64,000 nt of DNA from Mesostigma viride (Eukaryota; Streptophyta; Mesostigmatophyceae; Mesostigmatales; Mesostigmataceae): the NCBI GenBank assembly GCA_009746045.1, contig RPFO01000403.1, forward strand, positions 1 to 64,000, in the 5' to 3' direction. The notes beneath the pieces were generated by a model. It did not search any database. It saw only the letters and a list, made by a program, of their open reading frames with translations, and was not told the DNA's origin. Positions 46,590 through 58,674 of the stretch are shown here, in pieces; the stretch's first letter is position 1; every line of letters starts with the position of its first letter. The translations under genes were made by a program, and so were the position numbers.

Positions 46590-49110
46590 CAGCGTACAAA
46601 TCCTCATGACTAATGTGCAAACCAAAGGCGATGTTAAGGGCCTTAATTGCGCAGCATCTTGGTGACAGCGCCGTCGAGTCGTTGCTCCAGCTCCTGCGTC
46701 AGTGTCCAGGTCTCGGCGCCGTAGGTCAGGATCGTCAGAATGACGACCTTGAAGAGGTCACGCTTGACGATCCGGGGTAGGGCGGGGTTGCTCCACCAGC
46801 GACGGTGGTCATGGAGGTGCGCCCACGCCATGCCGATCCGTGTCGTCATGTCGTCCTCGCAGTCGGGAAGCCAGCTGCCGAGCAGCTTGAATTGCCGAGC
46901 AGCTGCCGAGCAGCTTAAGCGGCCTGAAGGAGGGTAGTTGACCTCGGTGTTGTCTATTAGAGGCGGAGCGTGGGTGGGGGCCCTGCCATGCCGAGGGCCA
47001 GGGCCTCCGTTTTGGGGCTGATTTCTAGACCAACCGCCCGAGCCTCGAGCGCCAGGCAGTCCAGCCAAAGTTAGGCAGACTCCGGCTTCTCGATGAGCGT
47101 GATGTCGTCGGCATAAATGAGGTCAGCTAGTAAATTCTGCTTGTTATTCGGCCCCCCTTCTCCAAGCTCGTTCGTGATCGCTAGGCCAGGGGCACAGCCT
47201 GCAATGCTAGCAAAGCGAGCACGTGCCTGGCGCATAACATACTCCACTACAATAACAAACAGGTACGGCGACAGGACGCAACCCTGCCAGACGCTCAGTG
47301 GTCTGCAGTACGTGGGCATGGCGCGGGGTAATGCCGTGTTGAGTGCGCACCGAAGTGGTCGACCCCTCATACAGCGTGCGGATGACGGTAATCAGGGGAG
47401 TGGGGACGCGAGCGCGAGCAAGTACAGCCCATAGAGCGTCCCAGAGGACAGAATCAAAAGCCTTGATGAAGTCGACGAAGATCAGGATGGCGGGAAACTC
47501 ACCAGGTTGCAGGAGAGCGATTTCCTCGAAGAGGCGACGCGCAACGAAGATGGCCATGACGGTGTTGCGCCCAGGACGGAAGCCCATTTGACTTTCCCCT
47601 CTTGAGGTGACAGTCGAGAGCAGAACGAAGGCGGTTGAGGATCATGCGCATGAACAACTTGAGTGCGGCGCTCTGTATGCAGACTCCTCTGTAGTTGGCG
47701 GGGTCGTCAGGGGAACCTTTGTTTTTGTACAGCATAGTACGGTAGCTGTGCTGCCACTCAGGAATCGGCGGCGCGTCGGCAAGCAGGATCCGGTTGCAGA
47801 CGTCAAGCAGGAACCCCGTGAGCGCCGTCAGCTTAATCACCGGGGCTGGAAGCTGGTCAGGTCCAACGGCGGCGTAGAAGCGGAGTTGCTTGGCGGCGGT
47901 GCTCAGCTCCAGCTCGGTGAACGGCGGTAGCTCGTTGGGGTCGGCCAGGGGTTCCGTCATGGCTGGGTACGTGTAGTCCTGCTCAGCGGCGGGCGGCGTG
48001 GGCGGCGCAGGGACGTCCGCAGGCGCTACTGCCAGGCGTGCGGCCGCCAGAGGGCCAAGCGGCGGAGGCGGCGGGGGGGCACTGAGCAGCCGGGACTGGG
48101 AGGAATACCACTGCCAGGTCGAGCTGCTGCTGCGGTGAGCCAGAGAGCGTCCGCGGCGCCGGCTGCGCGCCGCCGGCGGGCCGTTGGGCGTGACGCAGGC
48201 GGGTCCAGGCGTACTTGCCGTGCTGGTCCTTGAGGTGGGCGAAGTACTCGCGGACATGAAGGTCCTTCTGCTCCTTGGTCGCCTGCCGGATGGCCGAGTG
48301 GTAATCGGCTTTGAGGCGGGCGTAGCGGGCGGGGTCGCTGTTGTCGCGCAGGGCTTGCCGGGCCTGGATGACGGCGGGGAGCCGGTGCAGGCTGGTGAAG
48401 CGGGGCGGGCGGCGAGGGGGCAGCAGGGCCCTGGCCGCGGGCAACTTGTCAGCGAGGTGCCGAAGGGCCGATGCCGGGCCGGCAGCGGGCAGCTGGGCGT
48501 GGCTGGCCGGGATGTCCAGCGCGTCGACGAACGCCTCTGCCGCGCGCTTGTGGGCGCGTTTTTCAGGGAAGTCCTCCAGAGCGTCGTCAGATTTCTCAAG
48601 CAACTGAAGTGTGCGCAAATCAGGTGGTGCCACGAGCTTACGAAAGGGCGAGGGGAATTGCAGGCGGATGCGGGCGGTGACGATGCGATGATCGGAGCGC
48701 ACCAGGGGGATCACATGCGAGCGAGCAGCTAGTACAGATCCTTGATGATGCTTGCGCATTACAACATAGTCAATGCAGCGTTCCGTGCCAGTTGGCGAGG
48801 TGTGTGTGACCAAAGCATCTGGACTAATTGGAAAGCGGGTGTTGGCAGTGACCAAATCGCATGTCGTAAGCAAATCAGCAAAAAGTTCAGTAGTTTCATT
48901 AATAATAATAATAATAATAAAGAAAGTAATAATCAATTCAATGGGGCTGGCGAACTCCTTTGGCGTTGATAATGCAATCAACACGCCGTTTCACATTCAC
49001 ACATCGATAATGAAACGACTGTACATTTCTTCCATAATCAAATCGCATGCTCCCGTTGGGGGGACAGCAAGAATGAACCTAGCAACTAAAACTTTCCCAA
49101 ATTAAACCCA
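46590..49110 (-). pseudogene. LINE with endonuclease and RT domains, decayed
   Basis: Minus-strand order: endonuclease remnant (LFADLLTTCDLVTANTRF, HTSPTGTERCIDYVVM, PLVRSDHRIVTARI), linker, RT fingers (AVGPDQLPAPVIKLTALTGF, YKNKGSPDDPANYRGVCIQS), palm (VDFIKAFDSVLWDALW, LIYADDITLIEKPES), and thumb (ILTYGAETWTLTQELEQRLD) ending near 46643. The IDYV..SDH signature marks an apurinic-type endonuclease. Several frameshifts. Similar to N1 in the RT but a separate family; it shows what the missing 5' half of N1 may have held. Confidence 0.85.
48898..48921. repeat. (AAT)n microsatellite
   Basis: Eight AAT units inside the endonuclease region, giving an Ile run in translation. Confidence 0.85.
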
Positions 49111-49635
49111 GAATATTCACAGCGAGAAAGGCCCGGGGCAGGGTCTCCCAACATTCTCTCATTGCCTGCGAGGCAAGCAATACAGAAATCTTAAAACCGA
49201 ACATACTTTCTGAGAGAGTAGACAGTTACTGCAGGTGCCATATGACGTAAGGATAGCTGAGCGGATGCAGTTACCAGGCCAGGTGGCATCCTCGGCACAG
49301 CCGGTAAGCACCGACAGTAAACCAGGCCTTCTCGCGGAAAGCCATAATTTGTAAAGCTGTGGCCAAGTAATATGCAAAATTACATGCCCGACCTGGCTGT
49401 AATGATGATCATGTACCTAGAGAGTTACGGGCTTTTCAGAGAATGGATTAACAGTTATTTAATGGTCCCTACGCCTCCACGTGGAGGTCCCTGCCAGGTC
49501 GGCATCTACTGCGAATCCATTGCGAGGCAGCAAAATTGGCGCATCAACACCGATGCCGGACTTCGGCATCACAAGGTAAACCCTCCCAGGTTGGCGTCCC
49601 TTGAGGCCAAAATAGGTTGACTGGCCTGCGGGGTA
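49111..49635. other. Spacer, nothing recognised
   Basis: 3' flank of the LRR gene; no repeat or gene seen. Confidence 0.4.
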
Positions 49636-51522
49636 TCACGTAACAACCTCGCATTTGGCTGGGCCGAGCATGCTAAGGGCACCCTCAATCCCAGCCGCGC
49701 CCACGATATTCAAATACGTCAAGCGCGGGCAACCCTGCGCTATGGCGCTGATGCCGACATCCGTGAGATGCTGCTGGATCGCCGCCCACAGGTTCAGCAT
49801 GCGCAGCTGGGGGCACGCATGCGCAATGGCAATGAGCGACTTGTCCGTCAGCGTGTCGCAAAAGGAGAGGTCGATGTGCTGCAGGCGAGCTGCCCCCGGC
49901 CCGGCCAGCAGCTCAGCCAGGTACTCATCCGACAGCCGGCAGTTGCCGGCGACGAACGAGAGCAGGCGCGTGCAGTACCGGCCAATGGCCTCCATGCATT
50001 CACCCAGGGAGGTCGACGCTGCGGTGACGTCTAGATGCTCCAACCTCCCACAATGCTTGAAGACATCTCCCCACGCGATCTGGTCACCGACAATGGTCAG
50101 GGACCGCAGGCGGGCGCAATTCCGAGCAACCACTATTAGACCAGCATCCGTCACCCTTCCCGCCCTCGCGCTGACCTTGAGCTCCTCCAGCTCCCGGCAG
50201 TGCGTGCCCACCAGGGCCACGCTGGCGTCGGTCACGTTGCAGCAACCGCAGATGTCCAGGTGGCGCAAACGGGGGCACTGCTGGGCGACCGCGGTTATCC
50301 CGGCATCCGTCACGCGGTCGCACCCCAGAATGCTCAGGTGCTCCAGCTGGCAGCACCGCTGTGCCAACAGGACGATACCGTAATCCGTCACGTAGGGGCC
50401 GTTGCTGACGGACAGGTGGCGCAACTGGGGGCAGTTTGCCGCCAGCACGCTGATGACGTCATCGCCAAACCCGCAGCATCCCTGAGCGTTCAGATGCCGC
50501 AGCCGGGTGAAGTTGTGGGCGACCTCGCGCATGGTGGCCCAGCGCATGCGCACGTGACACATCTCCAACCTCTCCAGCTGCGTGCAGTACTCCGCCACCG
50601 CGGTGATTCCGCCGTCAAAGCTCCCCCGGCACCCGCTCAAGTTGAGGCCCCTGAGCTGTCGGCAGTGCCTGGCGATCGCCAAGATGCTGGCATTGGTGAT
50701 GTGCTGGAGGCCGCTGACATCGAGGGACCACAGGTGGGGGCAGTTCGCCGCAACCGCCAACATGCCGGCATCGGTCACCTCCTGGCAACCCCCGATGGCC
50801 AGGTGGCGCAGGTGGGCGCAGTGCTGGGTCACGGCGGACACTCCGTCATCCGTCACGGCCGTCTCTGCGATGTCAAGTCGCTGCAGTTGCCCACAACACA
50901 TCGCGACCTGCTTGATGCTGGCATTAGAAACTCGACTCAGTCCCCTTGCAGCCAGGTCGGTGAGGCCGGGGCAGTGGAGGGATAACTCAGTAATTCCTGC
51001 ATCGGTAACTCGGCAGTAGCTGACGTCCAAGCTCTCCAGTTCCCGGCACGACCCAGCCAGTGCGGTCAGAAAATCGTCTCTGACATCCGCGCTGCCTGCC
51101 ATGTTCAAGGAGCGCAGCCGCCGGCATTGTGGAATGCCGAGCAGTGACTGAGTAGCCATTAACGGCCCGACGAGCCGCCCCCCCATTTTCTGCATGTGCG
51201 CGTCCCGGTCATCCGGTCGGAGATCCGTCCGCGACCAGATTGACAGCGTCTGCAGATTGGGGCACTTGTGGACCAACCAATCCAGACCGCCTGGCCTGCC
51301 GGCCGCGTCGGCAACGTCTTCCCAGAAGAGCTCGGAAACATCCTCCAAGGATTCGTCCACGGCGGATAGGAATGCACGGCAAGTTTCACGAAGCCGCAGC
51401 CGCTCGAGCACGGGAATTGCGCCCACTACCTGAGCACCGACGCCACGAAGTCCCAAAATCTCGTAAATTGTAATGTGGTCGGACGACGGCGACGGGCTTA
51501 ACATTTTTGGACTTGGAACCAT
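49636..51522 (-). CDS. Cysteine-containing leucine-rich-repeat protein, 628 aa
   Basis: Intact single-exon frame. I start at ATG 51522 (MVPSP); ATG 51504 is the alternative, and the extra upstream codons begin with TTG. The N-terminal 90 residues (ITIYEILGLRGVGAQVVGAI, then RLRLRETCRAFLS) look like a divergent F-box. About 18 LRR units of the Cys-containing type follow: LRHLAIGGCQEVTDAGMLAV, LEHLSILGCDRVTDAGITAV, LRHLDICGCCNVTDASVALV. This repeat type is typical of F-box/LRR and AMN1-like proteins, which present substrates to SCF ubiquitin ligases. The role is by analogy, since the F-box is weak. No mobile-element features. Confidence 0.85.
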   Translation of the reverse strand: MVPSPKMLSPSPSSDHITIYEILGLRGVGAQVVGAIPVLERLRLRETCRAFLSAVDESLEDVSELFWEDVADAAGRPGGLDWLVHKCPNLQTLSIWSRTDLRPDDRDAHMQKMGGRLVGPLMATQSLLGIPQCRRLRSLNMAGSADVRDDFLTALAGSCRELESLDVSYCRVTDAGITELSLHCPGLTDLAARGLSRVSNASIKQVAMCCGQLQRLDIAETAVTDDGVSAVTQHCAHLRHLAIGGCQEVTDAGMLAVAANCPHLWSLDVSGLQHITNASILAIARHCRQLRGLNLSGCRGSFDGGITAVAEYCTQLERLEMCHVRMRWATMREVAHNFTRLRHLNAQGCCGFGDDVISVLAANCPQLRHLSVSNGPYVTDYGIVLLAQRCCQLEHLSILGCDRVTDAGITAVAQQCPRLRHLDICGCCNVTDASVALVGTHCRELEELKVSARAGRVTDAGLIVVARNCARLRSLTIVGDQIAWGDVFKHCGRLEHLDVTAASTSLGECMEAIGRYCTRLLSFVAGNCRLSDEYLAELLAGPGAARLQHIDLSFCDTLTDKSLIAIAHACPQLRMLNLWAAIQQHLTDVGISAIAQGCPRLTYLNIVGAAGIEGALSMLGPAKCEVVT

Positions 51523-51649
51523 CGGCTTGGGTGGGTTCGAGCCTAATGCTAGGGTCTGGTGCCCAACCGCAAAGAAGGCGAGTTTCGGTCCTGCTAGGCG
51601 TTTACGCCATCCCGTTACGATAACCAAGTGGCAACTGGCAGGCCGATCT

Positions 51650-54084
51650 CATTGATTGTGCTTTCGATAACGGATTGGATTTGGGCAAAATAAATCGTTA
51701 GGAGCTGAACAACAGTCCTTGAACATTGTTGTCATGCGCTGCTTCGCCGCATGGGAAATCCGGAAAGTAGGCTTGCGTGTTTGATACGAGGTGGTTGCCA
51801 CCGGCCACGTGGTTCGTTACGGTCGTTGGTATCGGGTTTCTTTCCGATTTTTTATTGACCTTGCACGTGAGGCAGCCAAACGACAGACCATGGGCTGACA
51901 AATAAGCCGCTACAGGCAAGTACAAGCTACTCGTGTCGCGCAAGCCCTGACGATCGTCGAGTTCGGATTCTATAATCCCACGAGGCGGTCCGGACTGTTC
52001 TGACAGGCTGGAAGGGATCTTTAATCCTGGATCCGGCAGATCGAGCCCTGTATATTCGAGCACGTCACGCTTTTGCCACCCGGCCAAAGTTGATATTGAT
52101 TTACGAGTACGGCATGAAAGTGAGGCAACTGCCTGGCTGTCAGCTTGCGGGCTGCTGACTGCAACTCAACTGTACACGGATTGTTCGTGCGCCCAATGCC
52201 CACGTGCCGCGTGGGCAACAACAACAACAACAACAACAAGGATTGTCCGTAGAATTTGGAGGCGTGGACGAACGTATGTATATAATCTGGTGATTGCGGT
52301 ATATGCACGTGGCACGATCGACGCAAAGCCACTTGGATCAGCGGGCTGCTGATTGCTGACAAAGAATCTTGCGAAACGTTGGTGGGAAATGGGCTCGTCG
52401 TGGACTGGGGACCGGTCAACGTCGACACCCAAGTACAGTAATGAATTCAGAGTTCAGAGTCTACGCATCATGACGACCCCTGGACCGCGTTATTACGCTT
52501 GAAGTTACGTTCCCGCGTCCAACATAATTACCTCTATCGCTTTTTTTCCAAGTTGTTTCCCTCCTGTTATCGTCTGCAGCAGGTCTGCAGACTGCAGCCA
52601 TTTTCCGCTGCTGGCAGCGCGTGATGGAATTCCGTCATACCTCGGTCATCGAACTGCAGCAATTTCAACTGGATTTCTTTGAAACACTGAGTTTAGAATA
52701 GTTTAGAATAGTGGTACTACGAGAGAGCCGGACTGCCGCAGCTGACTGGGACTGCCGCCGGGCCCAGCGGATGGCAGGCATTCGACACCAGTCCTGGTCA
52801 TAAATTATATACGGGAAGGTACTGTGGGCCAGCTGCCCTTATTAATCAGGCCGCGCCACTCATCTTGGGTTGTACTGTAGTGAGGAATGTATGATATTGC
52901 TGGAAATCCGGCGTTGTTAGTGACGTGACGGTGGCCCCCGGTCGTCAATGGCCACATTTGCTTATGAAAGCACTCTGCGTGCAGGGAAATGGGCCTTAGA
53001 ACTAAAAGTAGGAATAGTTTATAGTTCAAAGCTAGCTAGCGTATTTCGTAGGGGGCTTGTGACGCGAATGTGACGTTACACGGCATTTAAATGACGATTT
53101 GCATTGGTTGTCAACGGTTGTAGCTGCTTGACCGAAGGAGAAGATAGCCAAACGAAGTTTGTCGTCCAGGCAGTTTCTTTCACCCGTCCACCCACCTTTT
53201 TTTTCCATGTTGCTTGGGGGCATAAACACCAAAGTGCCAACATTCATTAGCGGGCCCATGACACTTGTCATCGCTAGGCTGTCCTGTCAATCACGCGTCA
53301 GCCTGTGTACATAAACAAGGCAGCGCCACGTGCGGTCTGCATTTATTTCAGCAAATTGCTGCCCCAATTGGTTTCGCTGCAGCTGGTCACTTCATGATGT
53401 AAACTGCGACTGCAGTCTTGCATGTCCAGCGTGCCACTGGGCCTGCACTGCGTCCTGTCACTCAGTCGTCACAGGCACTGCCCATTGTGCACGCCTTGTC
53501 AATGTGCTGTTTGTTCCCCAGGACCGACCTCCCCTGGGACACCGGATGCCAGGGCGCTTGTCACATTTCCCTGGTTATGTAATTGTGTGCGCCCCATAAT
53601 CGTGCCAGTGCCTCTGCCATTTATGTGCCCACTCAGTGTGCCCTGCACGATTTAGACTAGCTGTGCGCGAGCAGCTTTAGAATGCGTCTATGCTTCTTAT
53701 GTCAGCCGCCCGCGTGTTTCACGTCTTACATCCATAAACAACTGCGCACTTGCACTTCTGCCCTAGCTCTAATGTCGACTAGGCCTGCCCACGGCGGGCA
53801 CTTGTATTTATTATTAGCTTGAAGTGCCTATGTCGTAATCTTGAACCGGCTAAGTTTCTGGTAGACAACACAACCCACTTAGATTGGTATGTGCTGCGGT
53901 GTGCCATGGCGCTAGCTCAGTGCTTGCTATATGCGCGCCTCAGCTGCCTGCACCCACAGCCCATATTGCGTGAATAATTTGCCATGCAGTCCGTGCAGCA
54001 CCTTAGCATCTAGCAGTGCCGTCTCGTGAGAATAAGTCCTAAGTGGGATGGAAATGGAATGGGATGGGATGGATCTAGCTGTCT
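51650..54084. other. Intergenic, no gene supported
   Basis: Upstream of the LRR gene. Holds an (AAC)n microsatellite at 52209-52239 and scattered short open frames without family resemblance. Nothing else recognised. Confidence 0.45.
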
Positions 54085-54425
54085 AGCTTATATTTGCAGG
54101 ATTGCGGGCACCTCAGCCTAAATAACTTTGGTTTGCCAAATTTGGTCACACGTTTTATCCCCCCCGACTAGGTACGTACGCCGGTAGCCTTCGTAACTAG
54201 ACCTGTCATTGATCTTTGCGAGTCATCTGCGCCCGGCCCCAGATAACAGACATGCGAACCAGGGGGCTGCCCGGCCGGCGTGAGCCCATTCCTCCTGGGA
54301 TAGAACATGTCCAGGCCTAATTAATATCACGAAAGTCCAGCGGTGGCCACCTAGCCGCGCGCGGCCAGGGGCTCGCCAATGATGTGAGGACAAAGCGCTC
54401 TGGCTGCGCGGGCTTGTCTATATAC
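54085..54425 (+). repeat. Dispersed 370-bp repeat, copy S2 (diverged)
   Basis: Second member of the S family; recognisable by ggctgcccgg, cgtgagccc and cgaaagtccagcggtggc. Confidence 0.65.
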
Positions 54426-54487
54426 TCGATAGCATCGGCGATGATTGATGTGGGGTGGGCTGGATGGATCTAGCTATCTAATTTCTA

Positions 54488-54865
54488 GCTATACAGGGTT
54501 AATTGCGGGCTTACCATGGCCCGAGTCACTATGGTTGCCAAACTGGGTCACATGGGCAGCGGTCCAGCGGAGCCCCCACCAACTTGGGGGCGGTATCCTG
54601 CATAACCGTCTGCGGCACCTATCTTTACGAGTCATCTGCCGCGCAAATGCGCCGTCATCCTTTACAGGCAAACAAGGAGGCTGCCCGGGTGTGAGCCCGT
54701 CCCGGCAAGCGTAACACATGGCCATGCCCGGCCTACCACGGAAAGTCCACGGATGGCGACCTGGCCGCGTGCGGCCTGGGGCATGCCACGTGAGGACAAA
54801 ATGCCCAGGCTGTGCGGGCCATGCAGGTGCCCGGCTGGACCTTAGTAGGCGCATGTGCCTAAGCA
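54488..54865 (+). repeat. Dispersed 370-bp repeat, copy S3
   Basis: Third member, closest to S1. Element E7 inserted at its right edge. Confidence 0.75.
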
Positions 54866-55264
54866 GAATGCATTAATTAATTAGGAACATAACTCCGTTG
54901 GGAGTATATGTAGCACATAGCCCTGAGAAGGGGCAGATGAGCCTGTAATACATTCTAAGCTACTTCCTGCAAGGGTGGGAATGTAAACAACACTTGCTCT
55001 AGGTGCACCAGGGCACCCGCACCCTCATGGTCTATCACGCTATGCCCGGGTAAGGGGGGAGCATGCCTGTGAGGGGGAAGATCATCATGGCTATACAAGA
55101 GCTATGGCATGGCTTCTCAGCAGAGAGTGGCTCCCTGCATGGGCACAACATTACTAAATAAGGCTAGGCATCGTCTGGAGGGTGGCACATCATAGGCACA
55201 CATGCAAGCGCGGCTTAGCTGGGATAGTGCCTCTAGGAGGCGTACATGTACATGGCCACGGTCT

Positions 55265-56327
55265 CTATTCTGCACTACTACTGCTGTATTCCCCTAAGCT
55301 GGGGCGTCTGGAGTCGCTGGGGCCGCGGGGGGGGGGGGTCGCCTGCCAGGGCTTGTGGCCGACGTAGATGGCCGCCCCCTTCCAGTACACCGGCTGCCCC
55401 GCCTTGGTCTGCCGGAGCTGGAGGTAGGTCGGCCATAGCTCCCGTCGCCGTTGTTGCTGCGCCAGGGTCAAGTCGTCATCAAGGGTGAAGAGAGTCTTCG
55501 CGAGCCGCTTGCGGCGTCTGAGAAAAGAAAGCTTGTCCGCCGGGGTCTTAAAGGTGAGGAGGAGCGGGGGCGGCCCTGCCTTACCCCGCGCGCGGGGAAG
55601 GCGGTGGGCAGCCAGCTCGATCTCACCGTTAAGGCCCATGCGACCAAGGATTTCTCTCTCAAACGCACGCAAAAGCTTCTCGGCATTCTCACCTTCCTCC
55701 ATCTTGAAGTTCTTGACAATGACGTTGAGGCTGCGCTTGGCGAGCTCGGCCTCCTCGCGGAGGTCAAGCGTCTGCCGTTGAAGCTGGGCTGCGACGGCGG
55801 AGGTGGTGGAGGTGGTATGTTGCTTAAGCATGTCCGCCCAGGTGGTGATGGGAGGAGCATCGCCGGCCAGGCCAGCCGAGGCTGGCTTGGCGGCAATGTC
55901 CTTCACCGCCTGGGCGGTGAGGCCTGCGGTGTTCTGCAGAACCTCGATAGCAATGGCGTTGTCCTTAAGACGCTGGTCGATGTCACGGAGCTGGGCGGTG
56001 ATGGCGTCGGAGGTGGAGGTGGTGGCGGTGGAGGAGGCGAGGAGGGTGGAGGTGCATGGCGGTGGAGAGGAGGGGGAGCTCGGCAGCCAACGTGCTGCCC
56101 ATGACCGCCACATCTGCTGCGATGGGGGCCACGTGCTGCTCGAGGGCCTCCTTGAGGAGTGAGCGGATGGAGGATTCGGTTAAGGTGGTGGTGAGGGGCT
56201 TTGGGGGCCAAAGCTCCTCGATGGAGCGTCCAAGGAGGGAAAAGAGGGCCGTATTGCTGGAGGTGGGGGCGGCGGGCGTTGAGGACGTCCTTGCCGAAAT
56301 TGCGCCTCTGGAGGAAGGCATTGACAA
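55265..56327 (-). pseudogene. ORF1-like protein, main part (E7)
   Basis: One shift near 56050. A coiled-coil part (AQLRDIDQRLKDNAIAIEVL) is followed by TWADMLKQHTTSTTSAVAAQ and the conserved C-terminal domain (LPRARGKAG, LDDDLTLAQQQRRRELWP, KGAAIYVGHKPWQ). The end near 55325 is altered by a G-run, so the last about 20 residues are frame-shifted. Confidence 0.75.
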
Positions 56328-56375
56328 GGCGACCTTGGTGGGAAAGCTGCTTGCATAGTTCTATAAGAGAGGCAT

Positions 56376-58370
56376 TAATTAATTAATTAATTAAACTCGT
56401 GCTCCCGTTGGGGAGTCACGGAGCACCGAAGTGCTTTTAATCCCTGTGTGTGCACTACAGGAGAAAGGGCAGAGACCCCCAGTCTCCTTCATGCCAAAGG
56501 CATGCCACAGCTGCAATCGGGCGCGGCTAGCTAAAAGGACAGGCTAACGATCTGGCAAACTGTGGGTGCAATAAGACCCATGTGAGCATGTCATAGCAAG
56601 GAGCGTGGGCAAGTAATCTGAACATAGCCAGGGCGTAGCATGGCTGTACTAGAACTAGGCTAAGGCTATGGCTGGTTGTGTACCGTGCGTTGGCGGCACG
56701 TGACTAGGTTTGTTGGCACAGCTAGGCAAACATTCTAGGCATGGCTGCCTTAGCGACAGTGACTCCAATGGTTACAAGCTAGGGCTATTGCTATTCTAGC
56801 CCGCTGGGGGCGTCCACATCTTGTGGTTGATCATCAGGTCCCCGCCCCTCCAGTACACCTTGGGCTTCTGGGGGTCCTGCTTATGGCGGAGGTATTCCGG
56901 CCACAGGTCGCGTCGCTGCTGTTGCTGAGCGGGGGTTAGGTCGTCATCCAGCGTCCAGGTGAGGTCGTGCAACCGCTTGCGACGAGAGAGGAACCGCTGC
57001 TTATCCTCAGGGGAGAGGAAGGTGAGCAGGACTGGTGGGGTGGCCGCCTTGTCCCGTGAGTGGGGAAGGCGGTGGCACCCACGCAGTTCTACCTCACCTA
57101 CCAGGCCCATGAGGGTAAGAAGCTGTTTCTTGATCTCGTCAGCAAGGGAGGTTGACGTCTCACCTGGCTTCTGGGGGAAGCGACGTAGCACCACTCGGCA
57201 CTCGCGGCGAGCGCGATCGGTGACCTCCCGTTGCTGGGCCTGGCGGTGGTCCTCCAGCTCCTGGCTGGAGCTTCGTGGCGATGGCGTCGGTGGTGGAGGC
57301 GGTCGCTGTCCGCAGCAGGTCCGCGTAGGAGAGCGGGAGGTCACCAGCATCCTGCCGGGGTGGCTGGGAGGCAATGGTGGCCGTCTGCTCCGCTAGCTTT
57401 GGGACCTGTGTGGCCAGGGCCTCGGTGTGGGCGGTGATGGCCTCAAGCTTCTTCATGAGCACGCCGCACTTGCCTTCCACCTGGTTAAGGCGAGAGACAA
57501 GTGCAGCATGCGTTTCCGAAGCCTAGCTGCGCCGCGGTGCATGTGTAGCGCCGTGAACTGTGGTTGTAGCTTGTGGACGACCTTGGTTTCCACGTTGGAG
57601 ACCCGGGCCTCGACCGTGTTGAGCGTGGTGTTCAGCGAGGTCATCTTCTCGGCCAGCGGCCAGGTCACGTGCTCCTCCAGCACTGCGCGGATGTCATCCT
57701 TGCAGAGGGAGGAAGCCGATGGGGCTGCCGGCTGTGCGGGGGCTGGGGCGTTGAGTGCGTTCCAAAGTTCTCTGTGGATGGCGCCGAAGCTGCGCTGGTA
57801 GTAGCTGGTCAAGATAGACTCGCGTTGGCGGGATTCGGCACAGGTGTAGAGCCAGGACGTGTCGCGATAGTCGATAGCCGCCCCCCTCATCCAGGGCACA
57901 AAGAGCTTCCGCTCCTGTGTGAGGAACTGGAGAACTTCGACGACTTCCTGCGGCGACAGCTGCTGCCACTCGAGGAGGGAGAACATTCCGTCGCCGGGCA
58001 AGAATTTGCTCCATTTGTGGCGATCGTGGCATGGTTTCTTGGGCTCAGGCGAGGCGCTTGGCGAGGGTTTGGCGGGTAAGCCTGGCGGCTGAACAATGGC
58101 GAGGGCGAGAGGGTTGGGCTGGGCGCTGGGAAGCTGTGCCAGCTCCTTTTCCAGCCCTCGTTTTGCTTTGGTAGTCGTCATAGCTGGTCACGTGCGTAAC
58201 TTTGTCTATACTGCGTGGCAGCCGTAACCGTTTATACTGGCAAGTGCGTCTTAGAAAGGCGCATCGAATGCAAGTGGTCTGACCGAATTTGGGGCTCAGA
58301 CGCAAAAGATCTGAACTCCGCCGTCAGCCATACCGCCGTCAGCCATTTTCGCGCGCGTTCCAACGAGGTG
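56376..58370 (-). mobile_element. E6: diverged ORF1-only element with N1-type 3' end
   Basis: Sits inside E7 between GAGAGGCAT and GAGATGGCAT, a likely target duplication with one indel. On the minus strand: 5' UTR with the family's gtgcgtcttagaaag and ctccgccgtcagcc, a diverged ORF1, then a 3' end whose last about 30 bases equal those of N1 (CTCCGTG-a-CTCCC-CAAC-GGGAGCACGAG) and a TTAA tail. About 2.0 kb, no RT. Confidence 0.8.
56796..58181 (-). pseudogene. ORF1-like protein of E6
   Basis: Start ATG 58181 (MTTTKAKRGLEKELAQ), then a region with LLEWQQLSPQEVVEVLQFL, a coiled-coil (AEKMTSLNTTLNTVEARVSN), and after two shifts the conserved C-terminal domain with variant motifs: LPHSRDKA, LLTFLSPEDK, FLSRRKRL, LDDDLTPAQQQQRRDLWPEY, and WRGGDLMINHK. 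About 460 residues if joined. Clearly a distant relative of the E5 protein. Confidence 0.75.
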
Positions 58371-58374
58371 AGAT

Positions 58375-58674
58375 GGCATGCGATCCCCAAAACACGTAGC
58401 CCAGGATCTTGTCGGGGTTGAGCTTGTCAAAAAAGCCGGGCTGGCTGGCGTCAAAGTCGAACTCCTCCCAGGTCGGCTCGGCAGGGCGACTGCGCTTGGG
58501 TTCAGGCGACGCTGCTGGCGAGGCGGCCAGAGGGGGCTGGGCGACCACTAGAGCTTGGCTAGTGGCGCCGCTGCCTTCTGGGCCGGTTGGCGAAGCTGCA
58601 GCCGGGGCTGCAGACGTATTTCCATTGCTAAGCGCAGTCGCCAGGCTGCGTTGCGTCGAGAGGCGTTTGCTCAT
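58375..58674 (-). pseudogene. ORF1-like protein, N-terminus (E7)
   Basis: MSKRLSTQRSLATALSNGNT and SPAASPEPKRSRPAEPTWEE, matching the N-termini in E1 and E5, cut by the E6 insertion. Confidence 0.8.

Noticed and set aside
49040-49065. gctcccgttggggggac as another 3' hairpin
   Set aside because: It lies in the endonuclease coding region, has a mismatched stem and no TTAA tail.
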